Source of the DNA: Galdieria sulphuraria
Lineage: Eukaryota; Rhodophyta; Bangiophyceae; Galdieriales; Galdieriaceae
Reading direction: 5' to 3'
Length of the DNA: 64,000 nucleotides
Assembly (NCBI RefSeq): GCF_000341285.1
Contig: NW_005178427.1
Location: 57,274-121,273 of the forward strand
The notes beneath the pieces are model-generated. The model saw only the letters and a list, made by a program, of their open reading frames with translations, was not told where the DNA came from and made no database searches. Each line of letters starts with the position of its first letter. The first letter of the stretch is position 1. The position numbers were made by a program, and so were the translations under genes. Positions 10,152 to 20,100 of this stretch are shown in pieces.

Positions 10152-11885
10152 TTATACAGTGACTGGTGTAAAGATCTCTTTTGACACTTCTATCCACTTC
10201 TTTCTTGCATCTTCAAGATTTTTGTCCTTACAAACACTTGCTATTTTCTGAACAAGATAATAATCTTCCATGGAATAACTAGACTTTGCGAGCAAACGCT
10301 CACGCAACACAAATGAAGCAAAATCAACTTCACCACTGTTTAATGCATCCAGTATCAGTATCTTCGCGTCGTGCTTATCTAAAATGTTTCTTTCTACCAT
10401 CAGATCAACAAATGGTTCCGGATGCTTAAGGAAACCTAAAGCCAACAAGCGTTCTTCCAAAATTGAAATATGTATTGTAGAGCTGGATACAGCAGATGGT
10501 TTCGCAACTCTCACCGCCCCACGGAATAGAGATAGAAAACAACTAGGTCGGTCATAACCAAAGCGTACTATTTCTCGAAACAGTTCCAACGCTGCGCTGA
10601 ATTTGTCTCGTTCTAAACTCAGTTCGAAAGCTCTTCGTAAATTTCCTTCTCTACTAAAATGCAGCGTTTCACACAAGAAAGCAATAGAAAACGGATTGGT
10701 CGAAGTTTTAAAAAGTAAATGACCAGGAATAGCCTTGGAATTTTTCTCGGAGAATACAACCTGCAATGATAAATAATGACCAAAGGAGCAGATTTGTCCT
10801 CTTTGAGCTAAACCAATCGTCAGGTTTTCTAAAAGCTCTCTGTTTTCTAGTTCCGGAAAATGTTCACGAAAGATTTCCAAGGCTGCATAGGCGCAATGAT
10901 ACCCCTTACTCTTTGCCAGTTGTTGAACAAGAATCAGTGCCAACTTTCCTGCTATTGACTTGTCTCGATGTATGTATTCTTCACATATCTGCAATGCTCC
11001 TTCCATATCAGAATGTTTCAAAGACTGGCGTAACGAATATTGTATGGCAGTCTTCATTCCTGTCACCTTTCGAACGCGTGGTGACGACTTTTCGTTTTCT
11101 GCCAACTCATTCGTACTACAAGAAATTCTTGAAAAGGAGTCCAAGGCAGAAACATTTTCATTTTTTAGCTTTTCTAGAAACCTTTGGTACACTTCATTTT
11201 GCCCTGCCTCTGCAGCAGCTGCTAAGATCTCTTCTAATTGTTGCTCATCAAGAGGAGCCAACTTTTGAACAACTAATTTGATAGCACTCCCAGGTCGTCC
11301 GGCTTTCAAATGGGAGAGAATCATCCAATGAAGTATGACACGTGAAAACCTCTTAGTGACACCAATCCTATCCAACAACCCAAAAAACATACAAATGCTC
11401 TCATACTCATTGTTTCTTTCAAAAATACTAAACATATCATTAATGCACTGAAGATCGAGGCTTTCAACAACATCCTTGTTTCCCGGTGCAGCAAGTATAC
11501 ACAAGGCTCTCCAAGCTCCATTCAAATCTTGCTGAGAAACAAGTTGTTGAACTCTCTTCAACAGATACGGAACTACACTGCGTTCTCTCATTCTTCTAAA
11601 ACGTTCTGTACTAGTGAGTTCCAGTTTCTGCTCTTTCTGGACCGTGTTCAAATCATCTTTTTCATTTTGCATGGACTGTAAGCTTTCGGCGCCCCTTAAC
11701 CATCTCACTTTCGTTACTGTCCCAGAATTCACAACGAAGCCTCCGCCATTATTCGTTTCTGAAATATTTGAAAAGCTTCTTCTACAAAGTGTCCACCAAA
11801 ACTGACAATGCCGTCGAGTAAGGAATCGAGAAACCAGCATCCCATTCCAGAATAGAAAGTATCGTCGATCTACTTCATAACCCAT
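10152..11885 (-). CDS. Putative organellar helical-repeat (PPR-like) protein
   Basis: A single exon of 577 aa from ATG 11885 (upstream in-frame codons begin with TTG). The N-terminus MGYEVDRRYFLFWNGMLVSR with the following RRHCQFWWTLCRRSF is Arg- and aromatic-rich with no acidic run, typical of a mitochondrial presequence. The rest is built of amphipathic helix pairs (for example LKHSDMEGALQICEEYIHRD and FELSLERDKFSAALELFREI) spaced like degenerate PPR/TPR repeats. Such proteins usually bind organellar RNA, which is inference here; I cannot assign repeat boundaries or a target. Confidence 0.65.
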   Translation of the reverse strand: MGYEVDRRYFLFWNGMLVSRFLTRRHCQFWWTLCRRSFSNISETNNGGGFVVNSGTVTKVRWLRGAESLQSMQNEKDDLNTVQKEQKLELTSTERFRRMRERSVVPYLLKRVQQLVSQQDLNGAWRALCILAAPGNKDVVESLDLQCINDMFSIFERNNEYESICMFFGLLDRIGVTKRFSRVILHWMILSHLKAGRPGSAIKLVVQKLAPLDEQQLEEILAAAAEAGQNEVYQRFLEKLKNENVSALDSFSRISCSTNELAENEKSSPRVRKVTGMKTAIQYSLRQSLKHSDMEGALQICEEYIHRDKSIAGKLALILVQQLAKSKGYHCAYAALEIFREHFPELENRELLENLTIGLAQRGQICSFGHYLSLQVVFSEKNSKAIPGHLLFKTSTNPFSIAFLCETLHFSREGNLRRAFELSLERDKFSAALELFREIVRFGYDRPSCFLSLFRGAVRVAKPSAVSSSTIHISILEERLLALGFLKHPEPFVDLMVERNILDKHDAKILILDALNSGEVDFASFVLRERLLAKSSYSMEDYYLVQKIASVCKDKNLEDARKKWIEVSKEIFTPVTV

Positions 11886-12001
11886 GTGTATATACACCAA
11901 CTCTACGACTCTTTAGATTTGTATCATAATAAAGAGGAATTTGTAATGGAGTTTTTTCCAAGTTCCTTAAAATACATTTATTGGACTTTGAACTACTTGG
12001 T

Positions 12002-12700
12002 TCATTCTACAGTTTCTTGTTGGTGAGAGACTGCACAAGATGGCTCATTTTGTGAGAATAGTGTGTGAAACTTATTCGTTATTTTTCCACATTCAATACA
12101 TTCTGGAGACTTGCAAAGCATACATTTCTCGAGAGTTGAGATACCACCACATACTCTTAAGAATGAATCAAGCCATTCAGCAGTTTGTTTAAAACCAAAA
12201 AGTTAGAAAACGAGAATATTCAGATAATCACAGGACTTGCACATTCAGCTGTCCTTATACCTTGTGAAGAAGCATCCATAGCGTATGCGTTCATGCGAGG
12301 TTGGAAAAGTTTTCCCTATCGAAAAACGCACTCAGTCTACAAGTCTGAACATCACTGACGTAGTAAATAGAACCTTGAGGGTGCTGGTTGTGGAAGTGAA
12401 CCATTATCTTGATGGCCTTCATTACAGTGGCCCATGGCTTCAGCCTAGCTCAGTCATGCGCAATTACTGATCCGTTTCAGTTTTGAGAACGACTCAATCT
12501 TTTGAATAATATTAATCTCGTATCAAAACAAGTTGAGGGTCCAATTGGAGGCCATAGATTCGACAACTTCCTCAAAGAGAAAAGCCTTTTGCAACAACGT
12601 TGAGTTCACAGCTCAACACGACACTGAAATCATAACGGAACGTACCTCTGCCCAACCAGGTTGAAGTCTAGTATGGTACATTTATGCTAAAGAAACTGAT
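12002..12700 (-). pseudogene. Decayed hAT-like transposase remnant
   Basis: No intact frame exists, but on the minus strand short protein-like segments follow one another in shifting frames, broken by stops. They include CTILDFNLVGQRYVPL, ELNVVAKGF, EEVVESMASNWTLNLF, INIIQKIESFSKLKRI, LKPWATVMKAIKIMVHFHNQ and, nearest the downstream end, a Cys-rich stretch LEKCMLCKSPECIECGKITN ending in TGA at 12002-12004. The order (C/H-rich LN..AK, then EEVVES, then II..IESFSKL, then LKPWATV) resembles the DUF659/hAT transposase core. Family assignment is inference. The Cys-rich end might instead be a separate small gene. No terminal inverted repeats or target-site duplication were found by eye. The rest of 11886-12883 holds nothing else I can support. 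Confidence 0.4.
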
Positions 12701-12883
12701 TCTGGTAATCATTTGCCAGTTTGTTTGCAACTACACGTTTTCAAAAGCATAAGAAGCCAATCATGACTGATTCTCACGATTCCCGCCCTTCCCCTTTCCA
12801 TTATCTGCCGCCCAAATTTTCGTTCTTTTTGTTGTTGAAAACCGGTGATGAAAGCAAACCCTTAAGAGAAGCTAGTGAAAGAT

Positions 12884-15800
12884 ATGGAAGCAACCATTTC
12901 ACAAGTTAACTCTTATACAAGTCGAAATAACATAGAAAGCCAAGTTGGTTTCGTTTCGGAGCCAAACGACATAGTAGAATATGCTTTAGCCTTGTTGGAC
13001 CACAACGGAGTTTCTTTAACTGACCCAAGAGTTTCAAAACTGTTAGGGTTGGCCAACCAGTTAGACGACAGTGGGTTACATGAAAACTTGACTAGTTTGG
13101 AGACTGGAGAAGACATGAGCGGCGTATATAACGTAGACTCTTGTTCGGAACCACTGTTGTCAAGCTCGCAGACGACCACTACTGACCCGGAGCGTATGGA
13201 TGGACGACAACTGCAGAAGTTGCGTGCACAAATACAGACTTATAGACTATTGCGCCAAAACAAACCAATTTCAACCTCGCTTCTTTTATTGTCTGCTGGT
13301 GAGTTTGAGAAACGAAACTATGAGCAAGCGGAGAACCAACTCTCTCAAGAGACGGAATCAGCGGACGGCATTTCTGCAGTTTCGCGTTCGAAAGCCGTAC
13401 TTTCCAGTGCAAGTACAGCAGCCAAACTATTTTCAAATCATGAAGATTCAAGTACTAGTTGGGAGGGAGAATATGAAGAACATACGAGCTACTCGAATTT
13501 AATGGAAAAACGCGAAAGGCTTCTGGAGAATAGAATAGAACGTAGGCTGAAGTTACTTAAACTTTTGCCAACTGACCTACCCCCACATGTTCGTATCAGG
13601 GCAACAATAGAAGAAAAAGAGTTAAAACTGCACAAGTTACAGGAAAATGTCAGAAAACAGGTTCGAAAAGAAATGGAAAGATTACTTTCAGGTCCTTTCA
13701 ACAGTTCGGTATTAAGCACATTACGAAGAGAAGCGCAAAGAGGAGATCATTATAATATGGTGAGTAATGTAGCAGCAGGGACATATATGAACGGCTTGCC
13801 AAGTAACATGAGACGATCTGTTTCTCGTGTTGAAAGACGTCACAAACAGGAACTGGAAGAAAGGAGGAGAGCGAGACATCGACAATATTTGTCATCTTTG
13901 ATGGAACATGTTCGAAACTTTCGTGACTTTCATAATATTGTTTCCAATATTCAACATCGAATGGTACGTGAAGTAGAAAAATACCATAAAGAAAGGGCAA
14001 GAGAAGAAGAGAGAAGACAGAAGAAAGCACAACAGGAAAGATTGAAAGCTTTGAAGGAGAATGATGAGGAAGCTTACTTCAAGTTACTTCAGAATACCAA
14101 GAACACACGTTTGATGCAATTATTGAGACAAACGGATATTTATTTGTCACAAATTGGTGCGCAGGTTCGTCGTCAAAAAGAACTTGCAGAGTCGGAAGAA
14201 CCCTTAAAGGCTCGAGTGAAAGAACGGAAACACGATTCGGCCCAAGCAGCTGCAGCTCAGGCTCTTGAAGAGGCGGAGAATACTTTGAGAGAAGGTGGCT
14301 CTGCAGCAGATACTTTAGAGGATATGAGAAGAAGACGAGATGAATATTATACCATTACACATTCGATTACAGAAGAAATAACTGAGCAACCGAATACCTT
14401 AGTTGGTGGTACACTCAAACCTTATCAACTTGAAGGATTGCAGTGGCTTATTTCATTGTTTAATAATAACCTGAATGGTATTCTTGCAGATGAAATGGGT
14501 CTGGGAAAGACTATTCAAACAATTGCTTGTTTGTGTTATTTGATGGAGAAGAAGAACATCAACGGTCCATTCTTAATTGTTGTACCTTTGTCAACGATGA
14601 GTAACTGGATTCGAGAATTTGATCAGTGGGCACCTCATATCGTTAAAGTTATCTATAGAGGTGACCCGACCACTCGAAGACAAATACAACAGCACGAAAT
14701 GGTGGCGGGTACCTTCAATGTTCTGTTAACTACATATGAATATGTCATTCGAGATAAGAGTGCATTGAGCAGAGTCAAGTGGCGTTATATAATCATAGAT
14801 GAAGGTCATCGAATGAAGAATGCACATTGTAAACTTGCGATGACATTAGGCGTAAAGTATCATTCGAGAAATCGTCTTTTGTTGACAGGGACTCCTCTCC
14901 AGAATAACTTGCATGAATTGTGGGCGCTTCTGAATTTTCTGCTTCCTAATATATTTTCGTCTTCAGACAATTTTGAAGCATGGTTCAATGCCCCGTTTCA
15001 GTCAAGTGCCTTGGGAGAAACTGCAGAACTGGATGAAGAAGAAACGATGTTAATCATCAATCGATTGCACCAAGTTCTAAGACCATTTTTACTGAGAAGA
15101 ATGAAGAGTGATGTGGAATCTCAACTGCCGGAGAAGACAGAGCATGTGATCAATTGTGAACTTTCAGCTTGGCAGAAAGTCCTGTATCGCCAGATCTCTT
15201 CAAAGGGTGGGATCGCAATTCGAGAAGGCTCCGCAGCTGCCACTTTCAACAACCTGATTATGCAGATGAGAAAAGTTTGCAACCATCCTTTTTTGTTTTA
15301 CTACGACGAAGATATTGATCAACTTCCTCGAGAATATGTCATTCGTGCCAGTGGCAAATTTCTGTTCTTAAGTAGGGTTTTACCCAAATTGAGAGCTTCT
15401 GGACATCGGGTGCTCATATTCACTCAAATGCGTAAAGTTCTGGACTTTCTTCAATCTCTACTGGAGTTTCTTGGTATCAAGTTTCTCAGGTTGGATGGGA
15501 CAACAAAGTCAGACGAAAGAGTAGATTTGTTAGAGGCATTTAATGATCCTGATTCTGAATACTTTGCTTTTCTTCTTAGCACAAGGGCTGGAGGTTTAGG
15601 ACTTAACCTTCAAAGTGCCGACACTGTCATTATTTTTGATTCTGATTGGAATCCTATGATGGATATGCAGGCTCAAGATAGAGCACACCGTATTGGTCAA
15701 ACTAGAGAAGTTAAAGTATTTCGACTGGTTTGTAGTGGAACTGTGGAGGAGAAGATTTTAGAGCAGGCTCAGAAGAAATTGAACATGGATGCGCAAGTCA

Positions 15801-16687
15801 TTCAAGCTGGTCAATTTAATAATCGAGCTTCAGACTTGGACCGACGACGTATGTTGGAAGAAATTCTAAGACGTCAGCAAGATGATTCTTCGCGTGACCA
15901 AGCTCAAGACGATGAAGACACCAATAGGATGCTTGCTCGAAGTGATGAAGAGTTTGAATTATTTTGTCGCATTGATAAGGAACGCAACAAGTCCCATCCA
16001 ATTGAACTACTAGAAGATGAAAGCGAACTTCCTCAGTGGATATTGAATCCTAGAGAAGATGACAATAATGTTGGTTATACGGAAGCGAAATTAGATGGAC
16101 GCATTGGAAGATGGAGAAGAGCCCGAGAGGAAGTAATGTATAGTGACAATTTGACGGAACGTGAGTGGGATCGCATTGTGGAAGAAGGTGGTGATATAGA
16201 CGAAGCTCTACGGAAGAAGAAGGTTGAATTGGAAAAGCGTCGCAAGTTGGGCAAGCGTGGACGTGTTTCATGGCGAGACAAAGAAGAAGATGCTTCAATG
16301 GATGACTTGAGTGATTCAGATAGTAAGGCCCAAAAGAAACATCGTCGTTTATTAGTCAAGACTGTGGAGGAGGAGGAAGAAGAAGAAGAAGAAGGAGAAA
16401 CGGATGACGATGGATCGGATGTTTCAGAGGAACGTGAAGATAGCGAGTTTCGTTCAGGTACGAATGGTTACGACAACTCTGAATATGATGAAGCTACAGA
16501 TGATGCTATAAATGGTACAGACTCTGAAGTCTATGGTCGCCATTCCAGACCTTTGAGCACATCAGCTTCAGTAGATGATACACAAGAAAGTTTCTCTACC
16601 AAAGACTGGACTAGTGATAATAATAGTAGTGAGAATGAAGACGATAATGAAATGTTCAACCGAGTTCCGAAGCGTTTAGAGTTTTGA
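12884..16687 (+). CDS. BRM: SWI/SNF chromatin-remodelling ATPase, BRM/SNF2 subfamily
   Basis: ATP-driven nucleosome remodeller, catalytic subunit of a SWI/SNF-type complex. A single 1267-aa exon from ATG 12884. Domains in order: acidic N-terminus; HSA region (about 310-385, RRQYLSSLMEHVRNF-like) followed by a KLLQNTKNTRLMQLLRQT segment as in Snf2/BRM; DEXD helicase lobe with DEMGLGKT (536) and DEGH (639), TGTPLQNN; helicase C lobe with STRAGGLGLNL and QAQDRAHRIGQ; SnAC-like region (LDRRRMLEEIL); then an acidic Ser-rich tail with a run of glutamates. No bromodomain is present, unlike yeast Snf2 and animal BRM. Intronless, in contrast to most neighbours. Confidence 0.95.
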   Translation: MEATISQVNSYTSRNNIESQVGFVSEPNDIVEYALALLDHNGVSLTDPRVSKLLGLANQLDDSGLHENLTSLETGEDMSGVYNVDSCSEPLLSSSQTTTTDPERMDGRQLQKLRAQIQTYRLLRQNKPISTSLLLLSAGEFEKRNYEQAENQLSQETESADGISAVSRSKAVLSSASTAAKLFSNHEDSSTSWEGEYEEHTSYSNLMEKRERLLENRIERRLKLLKLLPTDLPPHVRIRATIEEKELKLHKLQENVRKQVRKEMERLLSGPFNSSVLSTLRREAQRGDHYNMVSNVAAGTYMNGLPSNMRRSVSRVERRHKQELEERRRARHRQYLSSLMEHVRNFRDFHNIVSNIQHRMVREVEKYHKERAREEERRQKKAQQERLKALKENDEEAYFKLLQNTKNTRLMQLLRQTDIYLSQIGAQVRRQKELAESEEPLKARVKERKHDSAQAAAAQALEEAENTLREGGSAADTLEDMRRRRDEYYTITHSITEEITEQPNTLVGGTLKPYQLEGLQWLISLFNNNLNGILADEMGLGKTIQTIACLCYLMEKKNINGPFLIVVPLSTMSNWIREFDQWAPHIVKVIYRGDPTTRRQIQQHEMVAGTFNVLLTTYEYVIRDKSALSRVKWRYIIIDEGHRMKNAHCKLAMTLGVKYHSRNRLLLTGTPLQNNLHELWALLNFLLPNIFSSSDNFEAWFNAPFQSSALGETAELDEEETMLIINRLHQVLRPFLLRRMKSDVESQLPEKTEHVINCELSAWQKVLYRQISSKGGIAIREGSAAATFNNLIMQMRKVCNHPFLFYYDEDIDQLPREYVIRASGKFLFLSRVLPKLRASGHRVLIFTQMRKVLDFLQSLLEFLGIKFLRLDGTTKSDERVDLLEAFNDPDSEYFAFLLSTRAGGLGLNLQSADTVIIFDSDWNPMMDMQAQDRAHRIGQTREVKVFRLVCSGTVEEKILEQAQKKLNMDAQVIQAGQFNNRASDLDRRRMLEEILRRQQDDSSRDQAQDDEDTNRMLARSDEEFELFCRIDKERNKSHPIELLEDESELPQWILNPREDDNNVGYTEAKLDGRIGRWRRAREEVMYSDNLTEREWDRIVEEGGDIDEALRKKKVELEKRRKLGKRGRVSWRDKEEDASMDDLSDSDSKAQKKHRRLLVKTVEEEEEEEEEGETDDDGSDVSEEREDSEFRSGTNGYDNSEYDEATDDAINGTDSEVYGRHSRPLSTSASVDDTQESFSTKDWTSDNNSSENEDDNEMFNRVPKRLEF

Positions 16688-16803
16688 GTTGTTTTGATCA
16701 CGTTGGACAACTTGAGCAGTTACAATTCAAAAAGGTCCTAACAAACATGTGAATGGAATAAAAGGTCATTGGCAGAATATAATGTGCTCATTAGAAAACA
16801 GCT

Positions 16804-18668
16804 ATGAAGCGATATCAGATATGTTGTATTGGAGCAGGTTATGTGGGAGGTCCTACAATGTCTATGATAGCTTACCAATGTCCTCATATTGATGTTACGG
16901 TAAAAGAACCAAGTAACTTTGAACTTGTCTCACTAGGAACAGGTTGTCGATATTTCTCAAGCAAGAATCGACTCCTGGAACTCACCTTCAGGGGACTTGC
17001 CGATTTATGAACCAGGGTTGCGTGAACTTGTTTTGGTAGGTTCAGTGCCACCTTATTATGTCAACGTTCCACTGAATTCCATCTTAGAGTGTTCGTGATA
17101 GAAACCTCTTCTTTTCGATGGAACTGGACGAAGCCATTGAAAACGCAGATATGATATTTGTAGCCGTCAACACACCCACCAAAATGGTAACTTTGGAATA
17201 TATTGTTGGAGTCTCAAGTTGCTAATAACGACTCTTATGAAGAGCGGATTGGGAGCAGGTCGTGCAGCCGATTTGACTCGTTGGGAATTATCTGCAAGAA
17301 GAATAGCTGCGGTAGCAACGACTCCTAAAATAGTGGTGGAGAAAAGTACCGTTCCTATTCGCACTGCGGAAGCAATCGCTAGTGTTTTGACCGCTTCGGG
17401 AAGGACTCATTTCTCAATTTTGAGCAATCCAGAGTTCTTGGCTGAAGGTTTGGAACAAGCTTTGAAGTACCTTCTTTGCGTTCATTTTTGTAAAGGAACG
17501 GCGATACAAGACTTGCAGAATCCTGATCGAGTTTTGATTGGTACCAATACAGAGGACCCTTGTAGTGTGGAAGCTATGAATGTACTGGTGGATATTTATA
17601 GTCACTGGGTTTGTTTATCTTTGAGAGTTTCTTGGAATAGATATATATAGAGTCTTATCTAGGTCCCTCGTAACCGAATTCTTACCACCAATGTGTGGAG
17701 TTCTGAACTGAGCAAGTTGGTAGCTAATTCTTGTTTAGCCCAACGTGTGTCAACTATCAATGCAGTGAGTGAAATTTGTGAAGCTACTGGAGCAGACATT
17801 GATGAGGTATCAACCTTTTGTAAGTGGAAACCAGTGTGACCTATCGAATTTTTAAAGGTTGCGAATGCTGTGGGTTTGGACAAGAGAATCGGTGTAAAGT
17901 TTCTCAAAGCTTCCATTGGATTTGGTGGCAGTTGTTTTCAAAAAGATATTCTTAGCCTTGTCTATTTATGTGAGAGTTTGGGTTTAGATGAGGTTGCCGA
18001 ATATTTTTATTGGATAGTGAAGTTGAATGATCATCAAAAGGAACGTTTTGTTTTTCGTATTATTCATGGCTTGTTTAATACAGTTACTGGAAAACGTATC
18101 ACGATATTGGGGTTGGTGACTCTTTAAGAATTGTATTCGGTTCCTCAATCCTGCATAGGTTTGCATTTAAAAAAGACACTGGAGATACTAGAGAGTCATC
18201 AGCTATCGAAGTTTGCCGTCGTTTATTGCATGAAAACGCAATCTTATCCATTTATGATCCAAAAGTACAGTCATCGCAGGTAAAAAAGAGCAATCAAAGG
18301 AATGAAATTCAAAAGGTTGTGTAGATCCTATCGGACCTTGGCCATTGTACTCGATTGGATCCTTTGGAATTGAACCAGCATGTAAGTATTTATGCTGATC
18401 CATATGAAGCTTGTAACCAAAGTCATGCTTTGGTGGTTTGTACCGAATGGGATCTTTTTAAAGTATGTCGAGCCAGTCTTCATTTGCATAGTTAGAAAAT
18501 GACATGTGTGCAAAGGAATTAGACTTTGAAAGAATATATTGCCAAATGGAGAAACCGGCGTTTGCTTTTGATGGTAGAAACATATTACCGCATGAAAGAA
18601 TGAAAAGTCTGGGTTTCGTAGTTTATGGCATTGGAAAGCCTTTAGATAAACGACTCAATTTAGTATAA
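16804..18668 (+). CDS. UGDH: UDP-glucose 6-dehydrogenase
   Basis: Oxidises UDP-glucose to UDP-glucuronate for cell-wall and extracellular polysaccharides. Ten exons: 16804-16899, 16943-17035, 17088-17186, 17243-17447, 17496-17608, 17663-17806, 17858-18111, 18159-18279, 18325-18462, 18516-18668; 471 aa. Each junction restores family sequence: the GAGYVGG NAD-binding loop, [37 protein letters not shown], the catalytic Cys in FGGSCFQKD, and TEWD near the end. Introns are 42-56 nt. The seventh donor is GTTGGT. For the last intron an acceptor at 18491 would also be in frame but gives a 29-nt intron; 18515 gives the family-like [10 protein letters not shown]. Confidence 0.95.
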
Positions 18669-18751
18669 GAATAGAAACAAACATGAAAGGCTACATTTTC
18701 AAAGTTTCATTCATACAAACATCATAGTTGCTTATATTCACTACGCATTCA

Positions 18752-19948
18752 TTACCAAAATTTTCGCAACATTAATATAAAAGAAGAGTTGTAAACTCGT
18801 TCCATCCAACAAGATACAAAACACCATTTCTGAGATTGCATCATACGACTTGAAACTGTGCCACCACTTCTCTTTGATAAAAAAGGAAACGCTATCTGTG
18901 CCGTATTTGCAATATGTGGACCGATTCCTGCAGTTATCGTTCCAGGAACTGCAGTATTCTTTACATCATGGAAGCCTCTTAAAAAAGCAATCATAGCCAA
19001 TAATAGAGTAGATAGTGACAGCACCAAAAGACAGGCAATGATAACTTCTGGGTGAAGAAAGACGGCTGCCAAGTTTCCAAAATTTCTCATTGTTCTTCGG
19101 ACTCTTCTTCCAGTAAAAGGACGACGTCTAAGAGCCTTTTGAACGGAAGCATCCAAGCTCAAGTCACTAGCTCGTTCCTCATGCATCCGTTTGGACAATT
19201 CAGCGTGAAGAGGAAAGGCATCCTCGATGATCGACGTAAGGAGAGAATTAAGGGCAAACTCGTACGGTTCCAATCCCTAATCGAGAAAAAAGTTAACAAA
19301 CAGACCGGACATAAACAGGAAACTTACTAGCTCTGAACGACAAACCGGACAGCTATTCATATTCAAAGGTCCATATACAGCTTGTGATATACAAGAGCGA
19401 CAAAACGTGTGTGAACACCTTAGGGTTATTGGTTCATAAAATACATATAAACATATTGGGCAGGTAAAATTCTCCAATCTCAACGAACCCGGAAGAAGAG
19501 GTTGAACACAAGAGTTTCCAAACTTGGGCCTTTGAAAAGAAGAATAGCTTTCTTTGGCCCACTTTCTTTGTGCACCGACAAGATGTGGCGTTGTTGTATG
19601 GGGAGAAATTCTTTCCTTGCTGGCCAACTCTTCCAAACTATTCACAAAAGGAACGTGACTACTCACTATCTGGGGTGTTTTATACAACTCTTCCTTATGT
19701 TCATTATATTGATAACGGGTAACTGGTTCATAATCTCTATTTCCAGAAACAAGTCCTTCTTTGAGACTCCATTTCCTCTGTAAGCCGTCCCAATCTCCTG
19801 CACAAGACACAGGTTCTCTTGAAGAAGAGTTTATCATTTGTACATCACAAGACATAGTCCTACTTCTACTTTTTGGTTGTTGACCACGCTTTTCAAGTGA
19901 AGCAAGGGAAGAAATGGCACTATGTCTTCCTTGTGTGGTTTCAGTCAT
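18752..19948 (-). CDS. RING-finger membrane protein, putative E3 ubiquitin ligase
   Basis: Two exons, 19328-19948 and 18752-19276 (51-nt intron inside the region just after the RING), 381 aa. A polar N-terminal half is followed by a C3HC4 RING: CPICLYVF, then RCSHTFCRSCI, then CPVCRSEL (about residues 162-207). After the RING come a helical segment and one strong transmembrane helix (VIIACLLVLSLSTLLLAMIAF, about 298-318). The chain ends in an aromatic, basic tail. The layout resembles membrane-anchored E3s of the RMA/RNF type, but the N-terminal extension is longer. Substrate unknown. Confidence 0.85.
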
Positions 19949-20100
19949 TTCTCACAACAAATCAACAAACCACATTGAGGATCCTGTTGTCTAATATCGC
20001 ACCCAACTTGAAAATCATTGAATATTTTATAGTGATTTTACGGCGTTGGCTCATGTAAAGAGATACTCGTGGTCTATATTCTGCCAAGGAACCCTTTATT

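Noticed and set aside
12285-12470. 61-codon plus-strand frame
   Set aside because: Antisense to the transposase-like segments and without any protein-like features.
12430-12480. GCCTAGCTCAGTCATGCGC resembling a tRNA D-arm
   Set aside because: No T-loop, anticodon arm or acceptor pairing can be completed around it.
18463-18491. 29-nt intron alternative in UGDH
   Set aside because: In frame but shorter than any other intron here; the 53-nt version ending at 18515 gives better family sequence.
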